Shown: positions 1 to 12,297, numbered from the stretch's first letter. The stretch is DNA of 64,000 bases from Melampsora larici-populina 98AG31 (GCF_000204055.1 NW_006768797.1:257380-321379), one strand, 5' to 3'. Notes: generated by a model not told the origin, from the letters alone. Made by a program: numbers and translations.

Positions 1-832
1 CAAACAAAAAAGTTTTTCTTATAGAGCATTTCCCCAAAACAGCCCGAAATTTCACTAATAAGCCCATAAGTGGTCCATGTGAGGGTGTGCGGACTACGTG
101 GTAGGGTAAATATCAAGGCCAAAATATCCCAAAACATTTTTCAATTTCAACTTTTGGGTTTGAAGCAAAACTGCAAAAGTTTTATTTGTGACATGTGTTT
201 CCACAAACATGTCAAATTGGGTTCTGCGGGCCCACTAAACAGGCCATAAGTGGTCCACACACCGTTGCCTTGGCTGAAAACTGTTATAAATCTAAACCCC
301 ATATACTCCAATAATATTTTGCAAGTTCAACTTTTGGATTAACTTCAAAACTGAAAAAGTTTTCATTGTGGCATGTGTTGCCGAAACATTATCAAAAAAA
401 ACTATGTGACCACTCAACACGCCATAAGTGGTATACACACCGGTGATCTGGCTGAAAACTGTGATAAATCTAAAGCCCATATACTCCAATAATATTTTGC
501 AAGTTCAACTTTTGGATTAACTTCAAAACTTAAAAATTTTTCATTGTGGCATGTGTTGCCGAAACATTATCAAAAAAAACTATGTGACCACTCAACATGC
601 CATAAGTATTCCGTAATACACTGATTTGACTACCCAATGTGATCATTATAAAAGCCAAAAGCTACAAGAAGAAGATCCAATTTCAAACTTCTGGTTAACT
701 TCAAAACTCACAAAGTTTCAATTGTGGTATGTTTTGCCAATTTTCCATTGGTACTACATGCATGACTGCTCTTCAGCCCATAAGTGGTCTGTAGGAGGGT
801 TGTTTGTATGCTTGATGTAATCAAGACAAAAG
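1..832. repeat. ~178-bp satellite-like tandem array
   Basis: A block beginning CCATAAGTGGT recurs at about 64, 244, 422, 600 and 778, giving periods of 180, 178, 178 and 178 bp. The copies from 244 to 600 are nearly identical. They share a central AT-rich stretch (ATACTCCAATAATATTTTGC) and a GCATGTGTTGCCGAAACATT block. The outer copies are diverged and the array probably continues to the left of the window. No coding potential is seen. The unit length resembles nucleosomal satellites, but that is only a comparison. Confidence 0.85.
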
Positions 833-1289
833 AAAACAGCATCAAAAATATCATAGAACTCCCAATTTTGGTTTGGACTTGAATCATAGATCCTTTATTG
901 AAGCAACACAACTCACAAGTGCCCTCAAAATAGTAATTGACTTCCCCAAAGTATACATGAGCCGCCTCTAGCCTGCCCAGAAAGTGGCTATAGATTAGAC
1001 AAGTCATTACTTGAACAATATGACCATGTACTTACCACTCAAATTCTGAAATAATTTATCTCCATATGGCTTCTTTCAAGTGCTACTTGACTGTGAGGTC
1101 AAATTTCCTTTCACGGTGAGTTTTGATTGAGTTTTGTCCAAGTTTATTTAGGTCAGAAAGGTTTTTGATCAATTTCAAATTGAGATAGATAACCTTTCTG
1201 ACATGCATTACTCCACTGAATCTGAACTTTGATCCACACCTTGAAAATTCTCAATCTCTTCCACAACATTCTCGTTGCAAACCTTCACA
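833..1289. other. Unassigned region upstream of the Q/H-rich gene
   Basis: Here the satellite degenerates into unique AT-rich sequence. It presumably holds the 5' flank of the gene that starts at 1290. I see no TATA box or other motif I would defend. Confidence 0.4.
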
Positions 1290-3665
1290 ATGTACCAACC
1301 TGATCCTTATAACTCTAGAATGCCAGCTCTCAATCCCACATCACCAGCACACGCATCTCATGGCCAGGTAACCCAAGGCCAACCAAATCAAAATGACCAT
1401 TATCACGCCCAGTTTCATGGTGTTGGTCAGCAGTTTCAAGATCACGGTCACCCTCATGAACGTGCTCACATCCCTTCATTACAACACCAAATTGGTTCTC
1501 AAAATCAAGGTCAAGGTCACGTCGGGCAGCAGAACCTTTACGGGCAGAACATCTATAATCCAAATCAAAACTATCATAGCTCTCAGAACTACAATACCTT
1601 TCAGAACTATGATCATTCAACTTATCGACCTAGTCAGCAAACTCAACACTGCCACACTTCTATCTATCCCCCTGGCTCGCATGATCATGGTCAAGATCAA
1701 CACTCAAACCATTGTCAGCAGAACACCGAGCAGAATCAATACTCACGCGATCCAAACTTCGGTGTGATAATTCCTCCTGCAAACAATCCACGTGTTGCTT
1801 CGCTCCGTGCGCTGGACTCGCATACTTCTGTAACACAACAATCATCTAATCACGTTTCATCTACTCCTCCCGCCACCGGGACTACTCGCCCGATTCAGCC
1901 GTCTGTAACATCTCAGAAACGCAAAAATGGACAGCGTTCTCAAGGACAGCGTGCTGGTGTGCCTCAATCAACATCCACAACTACACCCTCCAGCACAATC
2001 ACACCGACTTCAACACAGATACCGGCGCCTGCAACTACAAGGGCCGTTGTTAATACGTTTCTTCCTAACTCACTCAAAGGAAAGAAACATGCTTCACAAC
2101 AAGAATCAATTGATATTCCGACAGCTGAAGATATGATGAAAAAGCCTTCTGTGTCACTGCGAATGCTTGCTGAAAAGCATGCCAAGAATAAGAACACTGT
2201 ACCACCGGCCTTGCAAAAATACTACATGAATTTGTACGAAGAGTTTGACAAAGTATTAGCAATCAATTGCATCAATAATCAGGTCTCTGTCAAGGCGGTT
2301 CGTAAACTATGGTATGTAGATATCTTACATTTTGACATAATCATACAAACAGACACTGACATACAGCATCACAGGGGTCAAAAGGTAACAAGGAAAGGCC
2401 CGAACACCTGGCAACGATTTTGTGCTACCAAAGAGATTAAAGGGGTATACAAAGATAGTAAGTGTGTTCGAAGATTAAGTGTATATAGTAAATTGAAATC
2501 AGCACATTACTCTTTCAGCCTCAGGTGTGGCAAGTGGAGAAGGCTCAACTTTAGCTTCGCTCCGATGGGCTGAGAAGTCGCAGGCAGAGAAGGATGCCTT
2601 CAAGAACCAACCTGGAAACCTCAAGGTTGCTTCTATGTCCAACTCTGACGATCTAGCCCCCGAAGACGGTACCAGTAGCAGTATGGAACTCGTGCGAGCC
2701 AAAAATATGTCTTTGGCAAACGCACGATCAGCTGTGAACAAATTCATGCTTGATTGGCAAAGCGAGGTAATTATTTTTTCTTTTTCGAGTGATAGTCATA
2801 GCTGTAGCAAAAGGTTGTTACTGACTAACTTATATGCAGGCTAACGATATGGCTGAAACATACGAGGGCAACTTTGTCATGATAGGCGTATCGAACTACT
2901 TGGGTGATGATTCCTATCAGATTGTCCGAGCCACGCCACGTGCTCTTCAGTGGGTGGGGCACGACAAGATGTTGAACTCAAAGAACCATATCGCCGCACA
3001 ATTACACGCGTTTGTCACCGGGACTGAGACTGGGCAACTCAACTTGAGTAAAACCAAAGTCGATGGTAAGTAGATATCAATCTACATACAACACTGGTTT
3101 ACCTACACTGATATATCCCACTTCCACAGTCCGAGCAAGATGTCGAGAGGCCCTGTCCGAACTGATTGGTATGTTCTTTCTTTACAATCTTATTTTGATA
3201 TTTCTCTAACTTTCACACTTTTGTCTTCTCCTCTGCTTAGAAACAGAGACAAAGGGAATGCCCCCAAAGTGGCCGTGGAAAGGATGCAAGGACAAGCTAG
3301 CCAATGCAGGCTACTTTGTACAATTTGCTCAAGATTCGAAGTCTGAAGCCAGTGATATAATGCAAGACAGTAATCAACTGACCCCGATGCAAGCTCGTAA
3401 TGTGTTGGATGATCTTCTCGCCAAAAAGATCCTAATTCTGCCAACTGAAGCGGGTCCTATTGGGAAGGCCAACCGCAAACGCAACCGTGCCTCTAGTGAC
3501 ACACCTATCAATACACTCCCGGCTGACGATACCAACACCAACGACACATCTGCCATTGCCAATCAAGATGCGCGCGCCAATGATGCGCTTAACGCCAACA
3601 ATCCGCCTATTCCTGGCGACCAATCCATTGCAAATAGCACAACGGCGAATACAACCGAACAATGA
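1290..3665 (+). CDS. Six-exon gene, Q/H-rich protein of unknown function
   Basis: Proposed exons are 1290-2311, 2375-2457, 2525-2766 (acceptor 2519 is also in frame), 2840-3065, 3130-3168 and 3241-3665, about 678 residues. All five introns are 63-73 nt, begin GT, end AG and keep the frame, which strongly supports a real gene. The ATG at 1290 is the first in frame. Residues 1 to about 200 are low complexity, rich in Q, H, N, Y and S. A basic patch (SQKRKNGQRSQGQR) follows near residue 215, then a Thr/Ser/Pro stretch. The middle (about residues 280-520) is a more ordinary globular region with GPNTWQRF and LRWAEKSQAEKDAF, which loosely recalls the W...A.F and W..L...EK spacing of HMG-like boxes. 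That resemblance is an inference. The C-terminus is again disordered (N/T/A-rich). I do not recognise the family; it may be a DNA-binding protein or a gene spread with transposons. Confidence 0.7.
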
Positions 3666-4870
3666 CTAAGGACTGGTAGTTTCTCTCTCGACTTATGATA
3701 TTAAATCCCTTTTCAACTTCATTTTGGTGATTATTTAGATCGACTTCATTTATTTAGATCATCTTTTGAAGAAAATTCAATCCTTATTTGAGTAATACAT
3801 AGTTCGTCTTGGAAATTATGCCATCATGAAAGTATTGAAACCCACATGTAAATATGACCGAAGCAAAACTATTGTATTACTTCAATTTTCACCCTAAGAT
3901 GATATTGATTTTTGCTCAAGACTGAATTCTTTGATGATACTAAGATCATCTTTAATTATGGGTGCGTGTCTTTCAATGTATTTCATCCGTATTCGTATGT
4001 ACATACCCTAAACACAATCAAAACTTATCGCCGTTCTGGCCAATGCCCACATCAATTGAGCTTGTCGCTTTTTCTAATTCGGATTTTGTTCTTGATTGCT
4101 CAAATGAACAAAAGCAAAACCAGAGCAATGGTTTCTGGTTTCACTTAGTCTTGCCTAAAGCAAGGACCCCATTGATGTCAATCGTTGACAAAGCTACAAG
4201 CGGTCACAAACCACCCCAAGTTGCTCTCCAAGACTTACTTTGCTATCACTTTTTATCTTTTGTTAGATATTTGACAAGTCTCAAATAGTGCGAAACTAAT
4301 CAAATAGTGCGAAACTAACAGTGTGTGCCTTGCAATCATAGATCTCACTTCCCTCTATCGAATTTTAACAACAACATGAATGTCAAAACCATAGAATCAG
4401 CAATGAACATTATTCATCTACACAAGTTACTTATACCAATATTTGTACATAACACCATACAAGAATCGAAGTATCATGATCCAACAATGAACAAAGAATT
4501 GAGATGACAAAGCAAAAGAAATCGATCGAAAGGTCCTGATTTATGTTCAATAACTTGATCAAAAGCTACATCAACACTCTTCATAGATATTTTCTAATTA
4601 TAAGAATTGAATAGTTGTCACCAAAACTTTTTAATCGAAAGAAAATAATTGGAAAGGGATCCGAAGGGTTCTTCTTTTGAATAATCTGTAATGAGAGTCT
4701 TGCAAATGAGATTTTTTTATCGTCGTTTGAAATTCTGTTTGAGATCAACTGGCTGATGATGGTAAGCAAAGTGAATCAAGGCAACCAAGTATGGCATTTC
4801 GATATGATTTTTTTCACGTTCAGTTTAATAATGTTGTGGATTGAATAATGTTGTGCATTGAATGATGTAG
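3666..4870. other. Intergenic, nothing recognised
   Basis: AT-rich sequence with short open frames only. No splice-consistent exon chain, RNA gene or repeat terminus was found. Confidence 0.4.
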
Positions 4871-4965
4871 AGCATCGAGTGAGGTTAAGCATCAAGTGAG
4901 GTTGAGCATCGAGTGAGGTTGAGCATCGAGTGAGGTTGAGCATCGAGTGAGGTTGAGCATCGAGC
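4871..4965. repeat. 17-bp minisatellite
   Basis: About 5.6 head-to-tail copies of a 17-bp unit (AGCATCGAGTGAGGTTG) start at 4871, 4888, 4905, 4922, 4939 and 4956. Only one or two bases vary between copies. On the other strand the unit reads as a repeated Leu/Thr/Ser-rich peptide, which I take as a by-product and not a protein. Confidence 0.9.
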
Positions 4966-5466
4966 CGTCGAGGATGAAGTGGTGGCGCCGGTACTAGAAT
5001 CAAAAGTTGAGCTGAAGACGCATTTTTGAACGACGATGTGATATAGAGTAGTGCTGGTGATTGGTGAATCAAGGTGTGGTGGTGAGTTGTTATTTGGGCG
5101 GTTAGAACGCCGTGAGTGAAGTTGATGAAATGGCAAGTCCGGCGGCTACGGGTATGGTCCGACGGCTACAGGTGTTATGATGTGTAATATGGTGTTAAGT
5201 GTGATACACGGCCATAGGCTTGTTAAGCCTTATTCGGCTAAGTTGTATGTATGAAATTTCAAAAAATTTCTTGGGGACTTGCCGATTTTGGGTTACCAAA
5301 ATCGGGAGATGAATGAGATGAGTCGAGATAGGGCCCTCGACGCTAGAAGCGGCTGTATGGTACATTCTATTCGACACTTCAAATGGTTGAATAGGGCACC
5401 CCGAGGTGGATTTTTGACCGATTCTCTAGATACCGAATGGTGTTTTTCACACGATTGGGGAATCTG

Positions 5467-5501
5467 GGCTTCGGTACAGTAAAATTTACTGTACCAAAGC
5501 C
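5467..5501. repeat. 35-bp near-perfect palindrome
   Basis: Arms GGCTTCGGTACAGTAAA and TTTACTGTACCAAAGCC are complementary over 17 bp with one G:T-type mismatch and almost no loop. No promoter or gene end is adjacent, so its role is unknown. Confidence 0.75.
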
Positions 5502-5914
5502 ATTTACCGAGACGATAGCTGATGCTCTAATTGGTGGTAGTAGATAGAACACCGTTAAATACCTGTCACCTATTGCCCAGGTAATAGGGATTGGGCGAAG
5601 TGCAGGCCCAAAAAGTGACAGTTCCAATTCAGTTGGTTTGGACACCTAGTTGAGTCCCATGGATCCCCTGTTCAAAAGACTCAAAAAGCCACACATTTTT
5701 TATTATTTTGAAAACGAGCTAAAGTCTGTTGGGTGGAATATTGCAAAAGTCACACAAAAAAATGTGATCTGGCAGGATCAGATGTTCTTTTCCTCATTTC
5801 CCCAAGCTACAATCCAAAAGGGAAGCCTTCAAAAAAAGTCACGGATTGCTCTGGCCTACCTTTCACAGGCTCTGCCTGCCAAACCTGACTTGAAAGAAGG
5901 CCTTGGGTAAACTG

Positions 5915-5949
5915 ATGAAAGGACAGGTTTGTGAAACCCATCCTTTCAT
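5915..5949. repeat. Imperfect hairpin
   Basis: ATGAAAGGA...TCCTTTCAT arms surround a short GGTTT/AAACC inner stem. It may be the centre of a small foldback element. No flanking duplication was found. Confidence 0.4.
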
Positions 5950-8919
5950 TTTTGCGGCTTTGACATCCTTCTGCGGTATTCAAAGCTGCAGGGAGACCAG
6001 TTGACCGTGATTTTGCCCAATCCCTGATGTGGAATACTTGGGGTTCCACTTACCCAAATGGGCAAACACGGAAATCCCGTGTATTGGAAGATCTGTCGCA
6101 ATTGACGGATGCACACATTTTCAAATACTTGATGATCATCCGCACTCTTGCTTGGAATGTCACATTGGATACACGGATGATGGATCACACGGACTTCCAA
6201 TTAGTGAAATCTATGATGATAGCAAGAATGATAAACAGGAAAAAGTCGAGGAGATACGCAAGTGTGATATCTATTATGATTGAAAGAATGAGACAGGGTG
6301 GAATCAAGGAGAAACACAAGAAAAATGTTGGGCTTGGCAGACAAAGTCAGGAACAAATTGACATAAGAAAATTTTTGTTTGAAAATGATTTGTGCGTGTC
6401 GAGTGCAAGCATGAGTAGTCCAAAAAGTGATAAGTTTAAGCATCACTAGATTCTGATTGATTGTGAGTACCTGGTTGCATGAAGTTCAGAGCGCGGACGA
6501 CTAGAAAGGGTGGTTGAGTTGCGGCAAAAAGTGATTTGCGTGTTCAAATGCAAAAACATACTTAGTAGCAGGGCTGTTTCTTTGTATAATTTGAGAAAGA
6601 AAAATTTAAAAGTTTCGGATTTAATTTGTGGTGAGGTTGTCAGGATTGGTACACTTAGCAAGCATTGCAACATTACCTTTCATGTTGGAACCGTGCTGTT
6701 TCATACAATCCATCTTGTAGTCAAGATGAAGACGGCAAGTACTTGAGATGTTTGCAACGTGGCCGGCATTGGTGTGGTCCGTTGTAGCGTTGTCATCTGC
6801 TTGGAGTTCTGAATGGCGATGGACGCGCATGTGCAATGAACAGGGTGGTGGAGATATGGTGCTTGTTGATGCAATTGGAGCTGCCATTGAGTTGTCACGG
6901 TGGCTTGACGTGCACCACAGGAAGGGGCTGGATGCAACAAACGCAATACTAAAGACCTGGTAAGGAATAAATTGTTAATGACAATGCTAGTGGTGCGGAT
7001 AGTCATTGTGTCTGAACTTGATGTTTGGCAAGGTTTCAAAGAACACATTGTACTAAATCAGTGTCTTGAAGTTAAGAGATTGCTGCATGAGGACAAAGAG
7101 GAAGTAATGGTCACCAAAGGTTCAGTGTTGCGCAATTTGGTTTGGGTGGGCAGAAGGTCCCTTTACTTGTGTTGCCTTTTATACACCTCAACAGGCGCTC
7201 CTTTTTTCATAACGCCGTGGATTCCCTTGTTGTGTGGTGACAATACGTGCAGTTTGAATCTGTCGGCTTGATTTACAAGCGCGGATTCAGATCCTCGGCC
7301 TCTGTCAAGGACCATATGGTCTGTTGTGCAATTCACAAATTCACATCACCATTAGTAGATTGAGGATACACAACGTATGTGTGATGCCTTAATTCGAGTC
7401 ATTCACAGCATTTTGATGATACATTACAATCATCTATACTAGTATATGCAACACCTTCAGACTCAATCCTCAAAGTGTTTTTTTGAGTGCTTATTGCCTT
7501 TTATTGCGTACAACATTAACAAGACAAGTTAAAATTGAGAAAGACGAGTGTCCCTTGGAAAATCGGTCATCTAGTCAAGCAACGGACATTGTTATCTTTT
7601 CAGATGTTAGAGAATATTCTTTTTTTCCGTCTATTTTGAATCAAGGAGCTCAGCCAATACATACACAGTTCTGAGCTCCAAACAGCGCCATTGTGGTGGC
7701 GGCCAGCAAGCAGACTGCTTTGCGGTCCATTTCGCAGTTGAAGATTCACCGTGAGTGGTGAACTGTCTGCGAATTCAAATGATTCACACAACTTCAGATA
7801 ATTTGGACTCCGTGTGAAAAGAGGTGCGTGATTTGAAACACTCAATTTGGCAAAGAGATATTCAAGTTGAAAAGGACCGACAGATTTGCAATTCTTAATC
7901 CGGCTCCAACAGATTTTCCTGTGATTCCTGTTTAAGTGGCAAACATTTACGTTCAGGCTAGTAGATATTATAGTGTGTGATATTTATGTACACCAACAGT
8001 TGGTTCCTAACCCTAAACCTGCCCCCCCTCTTGTGCTTTTTAAAATCAAGTTTGTTCTGTCTGATTTTCATAGACCAACCCTTCTCCAAATACCAAATAC
8101 CAAATACCAAATACCATTTTTGCAATAACCCAGCCCTTGTTTGGTTACTGTATTGCCATCATATCATCCTAAAGGCACCCACTGCACAGTATTAAAAATT
8201 TCTCATTATTGTGATCCTTTCAAGCACAGATTACAAGCAGATGCCAATTCCCTGTGGTACATTTTGATGAAAGGTGGTCATGAGCAAATACAAATGAGCC
8301 AACAAGCACCCCAATTGCCCATTTGGCAAGTGTCAAATTGGTCATATCAAACCACTTTCTTTGTTGTAACCTCACCTCTTGGATTGTGCTACCTCAGCCA
8401 GCATTGATAAAACTCTTCAAAGACCTCAAAGTGAATTGTCAAACCCACCTGTCATCTCTTGTGCAAAGTATAGTGTGTCAAACTTTTTTACACTGATGCT
8501 TCAATTTGTAAAACTTGTCTTTCATCATAAGTCCTTCTCACAATCAGCAAGGAACAAATAGTCAGAATGAGCAGTATGGGTGCTCCATATTTTCCCTATC
8601 ATAACAAACCTGTGATCAATATAAATATTTCAAAAGTTTAACCTCTTAATTTGGAAAGGACTGGAACCTATTTTAATTTGAAAAGTTTGATGCTTTTTCC
8701 ATTGTTACCCCAAACAATCTTCTGACATCTCTTGTTCTTTCAATCTCATGTCTTTTCAAGTTACCACTCTTCACAATGTCCCCAAATCTTTTTGACTGGA
8801 CCAAAAGCCAGAGGAGCTTCAACCTTATAATGTGAATAAAAATATCAAGAACAAATCATGTATAACCTATAGCCTGACTGACAATACTACGAAATATTAC
8901 AATATCTTGTGTCTAGTAT

Positions 8920-9443
8920 CATGTGGTGGGCGCAGCACGTTTTTGGCGCCTTTGGACGCGCCTGGAAGTGGCCTTTGTCTTGGATTTGGGGGTGGGCACA
9001 CCCCACCTACTCCAGAGTATAACACACGATTTTTGACCTGCAGCGCAGCAATAACTTGACCAAAAGACTAAAGTCCAGGCACCAAAAGGCTGGATTAAAA
9101 CACCTAATCACTGGGTTAAAAGCATTCACACAAATATTCACTATAACTGAATGCAAAACAGTGTCTGGTTGGTCAATGTTTCACCCTACCCATAATGTCT
9201 GCAATAACACAGATTGTAACTCTTGTGGAACTGTGCAATTCCAAGCTAAAATTGATGTTGATGAAAAAATATTAGTTGCAAATGATGTTTGTAAATGTAA
9301 ATCTTGAACAATTATTATTGATGTATATCAACCAGATGTGATTTTATTGTTCTTCTTTGCTCCTCTTGTGCCCTCTTGCGCTCCCAGCCAAAGAGTGGGC
9401 GCAACCGGGTACATCTTTTTTGAAATATTGTTCCCACCACATG
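8920..9443. repeat. Possible 0.52-kb element with short inverted ends
   Basis: CATGTGGTGGG at 8920 faces CCCACCACATG at 9433-9443, both followed inward by GC-rich, GGCGC-containing sequence that contrasts with the AT-rich surroundings. No clear target duplication was found. A related AGGTGGTGGGC start is seen near 54726. This is a weak call. Confidence 0.3.
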
Positions 9444-9791
9444 AGGACTGTAGTGTCAAAGACAAAACCCTTTTCTCCTTCTTAAAATAACAGACAATGA
9501 TAAACAGCCTGAAGCCCAATAATTTCAAGCAAAAAAAATAACACCTTGCATCTAGTTTTAAAAACAAAAATATTCAGATATCTCTCAACAAGTTTTGTCA
9601 TGAGAACTAATGCAATGCACAACACAAATACAATACTATTCTGAATCAACAGGAGAATCAAAAAGATTGACAAAATATGATGTCAATAACCACCAAGCAA
9701 AAGTGTTTTGATCAAATAAAATTTACCTTTGTGATGAAACAATTCAAATTTGACTTGAAACGATTTAATGAAAACAGTAGTGGAAATCTTA

Positions 9792-9936
9792 GGGTGTGTT
9801 CACTTACCCAATTTCTGTTGAGAAATCACATTCTGCAAAATTTAACGTGTCTATTTGGTGGTGCACGTTTCATTTTTGCATTAACAAAATTACAGAATGT
9901 GCTTTCCGGTCAGAAATTACTTAAGTGAACGCGCCC
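9792..9936. mobile_element. 145-bp Tourist-like MITE (PIF/Harbinger class)
   Basis: The element starts GGGTGTGTTCACTTA and ends TAAGTGAACGCGCCC, inverted repeats of 15 bp with two mismatches. It is flanked on both sides by TTA (9789-9791 and 9937-9939). A 3-bp TWA target duplication with GGG-type ends is characteristic of PIF/Harbinger MITEs. It has no coding capacity. Its ends differ from those of the larger Harbinger element 390 bp downstream, so that element need not be its mobiliser. Confidence 0.75.
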
Positions 9937-10323
9937 TTAGTGTTTGAGATGTTACAGAATTTTCTTCTCAAGAGCCTGGTCAGATAGTGGCATCAAGAGG
10001 TTTCTCTTTGAATAATCTGGTCACTTAGCAAGCTTGATGAACAGTTGCACCAAGTTTGATCAGAAATCTTTCAAAAATGTATCAATCACACTGTCTGATT
10101 GAACGTCTAGCAATCCTTGTTGTACTTCATGCAAATTATTGTTGTTTACTGTATGTGTATATTTCTTTTTTCTGTTGAGTGTTGATGTGGGAGCAATGGA
10201 CAAAAGCTTCTTTGGAGCACCTCTTTTTTGTAAATCAAGTCCCACTCTTGAGGTCTCTTGATGCCTCAATCTCATTCAATGAGGGACAAGCCATCAATAA
10301 AATTCTAGACCATATTGGTGATT

Positions 10324-10373
10324 AGGGGTGCTCAAAGTTGACCCGGTTTTGAAAAAACCCGGTTGACCCAGTT
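10324..10373 (+). repeat. Left terminal inverted repeat of the Harbinger element
   Basis: It matches the reverse complement of 14539-14587 over about 50 bp, with a one-base length difference in an A-run and one substitution (GTTGACC versus GTCGACC). Confidence 0.9.
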
Positions 10374-10477
10374 AATTTTAACCATTATTACACTGGGTCA
10401 ACTGGGTACGTGTAAATAAAAAAACTCTGACCATCTCACTTGAGTCTCTCCTCTTGGTTTCAGCCACCTCAGCAAAC

Positions 10478-10894
10478 ATGACTCCAAAGCCAAAGAAAAA
10501 AGCCACAACTGAATTGTCCCACAGTACTTCCCACATACACCCAAACTTACTTTCCAACTCAACTTCACCCTCACCATATTCCACCTTATCGCCAAACGCA
10601 AATCTTTCAACTTTCACCCCAATCTCAGCCGTCGGAACACCAGCTGTATCGCTTTCACCCCCTGCAGCTATATCAAGTACTGACTTGATTTGTCTAGGCC
10701 AAGTTTTGGCAACAACAGGCATTTCCGGTGCTTTAACCTCAACTCACGGTCTCTTGGGATTTCCAAATTCAACTCCACCATCACTTATTTCCTCACATTC
10801 GGGTTCATCTCTGAATCTCGGTTCTCAACAATCACCTGTTCACAATCTTAGCTCTCAGCAAACATCTGATCTATCTTCTCATATAACACCATGA
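10478..10894 (+). CDS. Ser/Thr/Pro-rich open frame upstream of the SANT gene
   Basis: An ATG-initiated frame of 138 residues that starts with a Lys-rich patch (TPKPKKK) and is otherwise Ser/Thr/Pro/Leu-rich and probably disordered. Its stop overlaps the ATG of the next frame (ATGA at 10891). It may be the true N-terminal part of the accessory protein, separated by a single-base frameshift or an unrecognised intron, or it may not be translated. The location inside the transposon is certain; its status as a gene is not. Confidence 0.35.
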   Translation: MTPKPKKKATTELSHSTSHIHPNLLSNSTSPSPYSTLSPNANLSTFTPISAVGTPAVSLSPPAAISSTDLICLGQVLATTGISGALTSTHGLLGFPNSTPPSLISSHSGSSLNLGSQQSPVHNLSSQQTSDLSSHITP

Positions 10895-12297
10895 ACAAAA
10901 CCAGCTCACCTATGGTCCCTGCAAAACGAGGACGAGGAAGACCAAAGAAAACCAAAACGCAAGAGAGACCAAAAGAGGTTGAAAGTGACTCCGAGGACAA
11001 GGCAAGTCAAGCTTTGTGGTTTGAGAAGCAAAGCAATGGCTACTCCGACATGGACATTATCGCACTGTGGTGTTCAGATTCAGATAACTTCACCCGATGG
11101 CGCGACAGGATCCCAGGTAAGAGAGCTGTTGCTGGAATCATCGCTCAACACTTAAAGAATATGAATCATCGGGAAAGACCCGCCAAGGAAGTAGAAAAGA
11201 AGGTGATGTCGTTCTTCACCCTCCTTTTCAATATCAGAAATTGACATCAATCATCATATTGCAGGTGCGAGCGCTGGAGGCAAAATTCAAAGAGGCTCAG
11301 GGTCATTTGAAAAAAAGGGGTGAAGGAATATTGGACAGCGAAGATTATGTTAAGAAGCTGAAAGACATGAACGTAGTTACAGTTGGTATGAATTCCGATG
11401 GTTAAGAAGTGTTAACACGTAACATCTACACAAGTGGTAAAAAAGGACTCGTAAGGCTGGTGATGGTGCTAGTCCAATAGGTACGGATAGTTTTTCTTTT
11501 TAAATCCAATCTTTAAACTTACCATTCTTCTCCTTTCAAGAGCAAGCATTATCTGTATGCCCTTGGTATTGCATCCTGGAACCAGTCTTGCTCGAACGAC
11601 CTAGCATTGTACCCAAATCAACTCGAGATTTGTTAGGGAATACTTCATTCAGTAGTCTAGCCTCCGATTTGAATCTGAATCAATCCTCGAATGACTTAAT
11701 GGGCAATGAAGACTTGCTAATTGATGTCACAAGTGACAGTATAAGGACTGAAGAGATAGAGAAAGACAACAAAATGGAACCGAGACATGAACAAGGACCA
11801 GCCTCAAAGTTTCCTCAAAGACCAAAGACCATCCAAAAGTAAGTGTATAATCTGTATCAGTATGATTTGATAACTTTGATTGATTCGTTATTACGGTAAT
11901 AGGAGCCAAACTCGAGTCAAATAGTCCCGTCATCACCCGCAATGCTTTGGGTTTACAAAACCTCATGGGAGATTTCCTACCTTCAAAACAGGAACGGATG
12001 CAAAATACTCTACAAGAACATGAGAAATATCAACGTCAGCTGAAATTAACTGGACAGATCGCAAATGCCATAGCTGAGATGTCTGCAAATCGCAAGGATG
12101 ATCTTCAACTCAAGCGTGAACAACTTAGGGCCAAAATGGCTACCAAACTGATGGATAAAGGTTGCGACTTTGATGACGCCTTCAAGAAAGCAACTTTATT
12201 GTATCCAGATCAACAACAACCAACTCAAGGGAGTAGTCATGATATTGATCATGACGTTCCAAGTCCAAATTCAGAATCCAACTCAGATGAAGAGTAG
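10891..12297 (+). CDS. Harbinger accessory protein, AT-hook plus SANT/Myb-like
   Basis: Exons 10891-11202, 11265-11385, 11541-11838 and 11925-12297 join in frame to about 367 residues, and all introns are GT-AG. An AT-hook (RGRGRPKK) lies near residue 13. A Trp-containing helical region follows (QALWFEKQSNG, then FTRWRD), matching the SANT/trihelix-like domain of the second protein of PIF/Harbinger elements. That protein is known to bind DNA and carry the transposase to the nucleus. The C-terminal exon is charged and predicted helical (QERMQNTLQEHEKYQRQ), ending in an acidic, Ser-rich tail. No stop or frameshift is needed, so this half of the element looks intact. The 155-nt second intron is longer than the others and might hide an extra small exon. 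Confidence 0.72.

Larger units (their letters stand above)
4966..8919. other. Unassigned repeat-poor region with degenerate open frames
   Basis: No gene could be built. Open frames near 6027-6449 and 6748-7271 are short, overlap in several frames and show no splice logic; they could be relics of an old element. Small structures are present: hairpins at 5467-5501 and 5915-5949, and a 7-bp repeat (AAATACC, about four copies) near 8090-8122. Confidence 0.35.

Noticed and set aside
1330..2262. Minus-strand and alternative-frame open frames over the Q/H-rich gene
   Set aside because: They are shadows of the compositionally biased coding strand and lack splice logic or starts of their own.
4871..4965. 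Regular short repeats considered as a CRISPR-like array
   Set aside because: The units are contiguous with no unique spacers and the genome is eukaryotic; it is a minisatellite.
6027..7271. Several overlapping open frames of 70-140 codons
   Set aside because: They overlap in multiple frames, have no consistent introns and no recognisable motif; at most relics of an old element.
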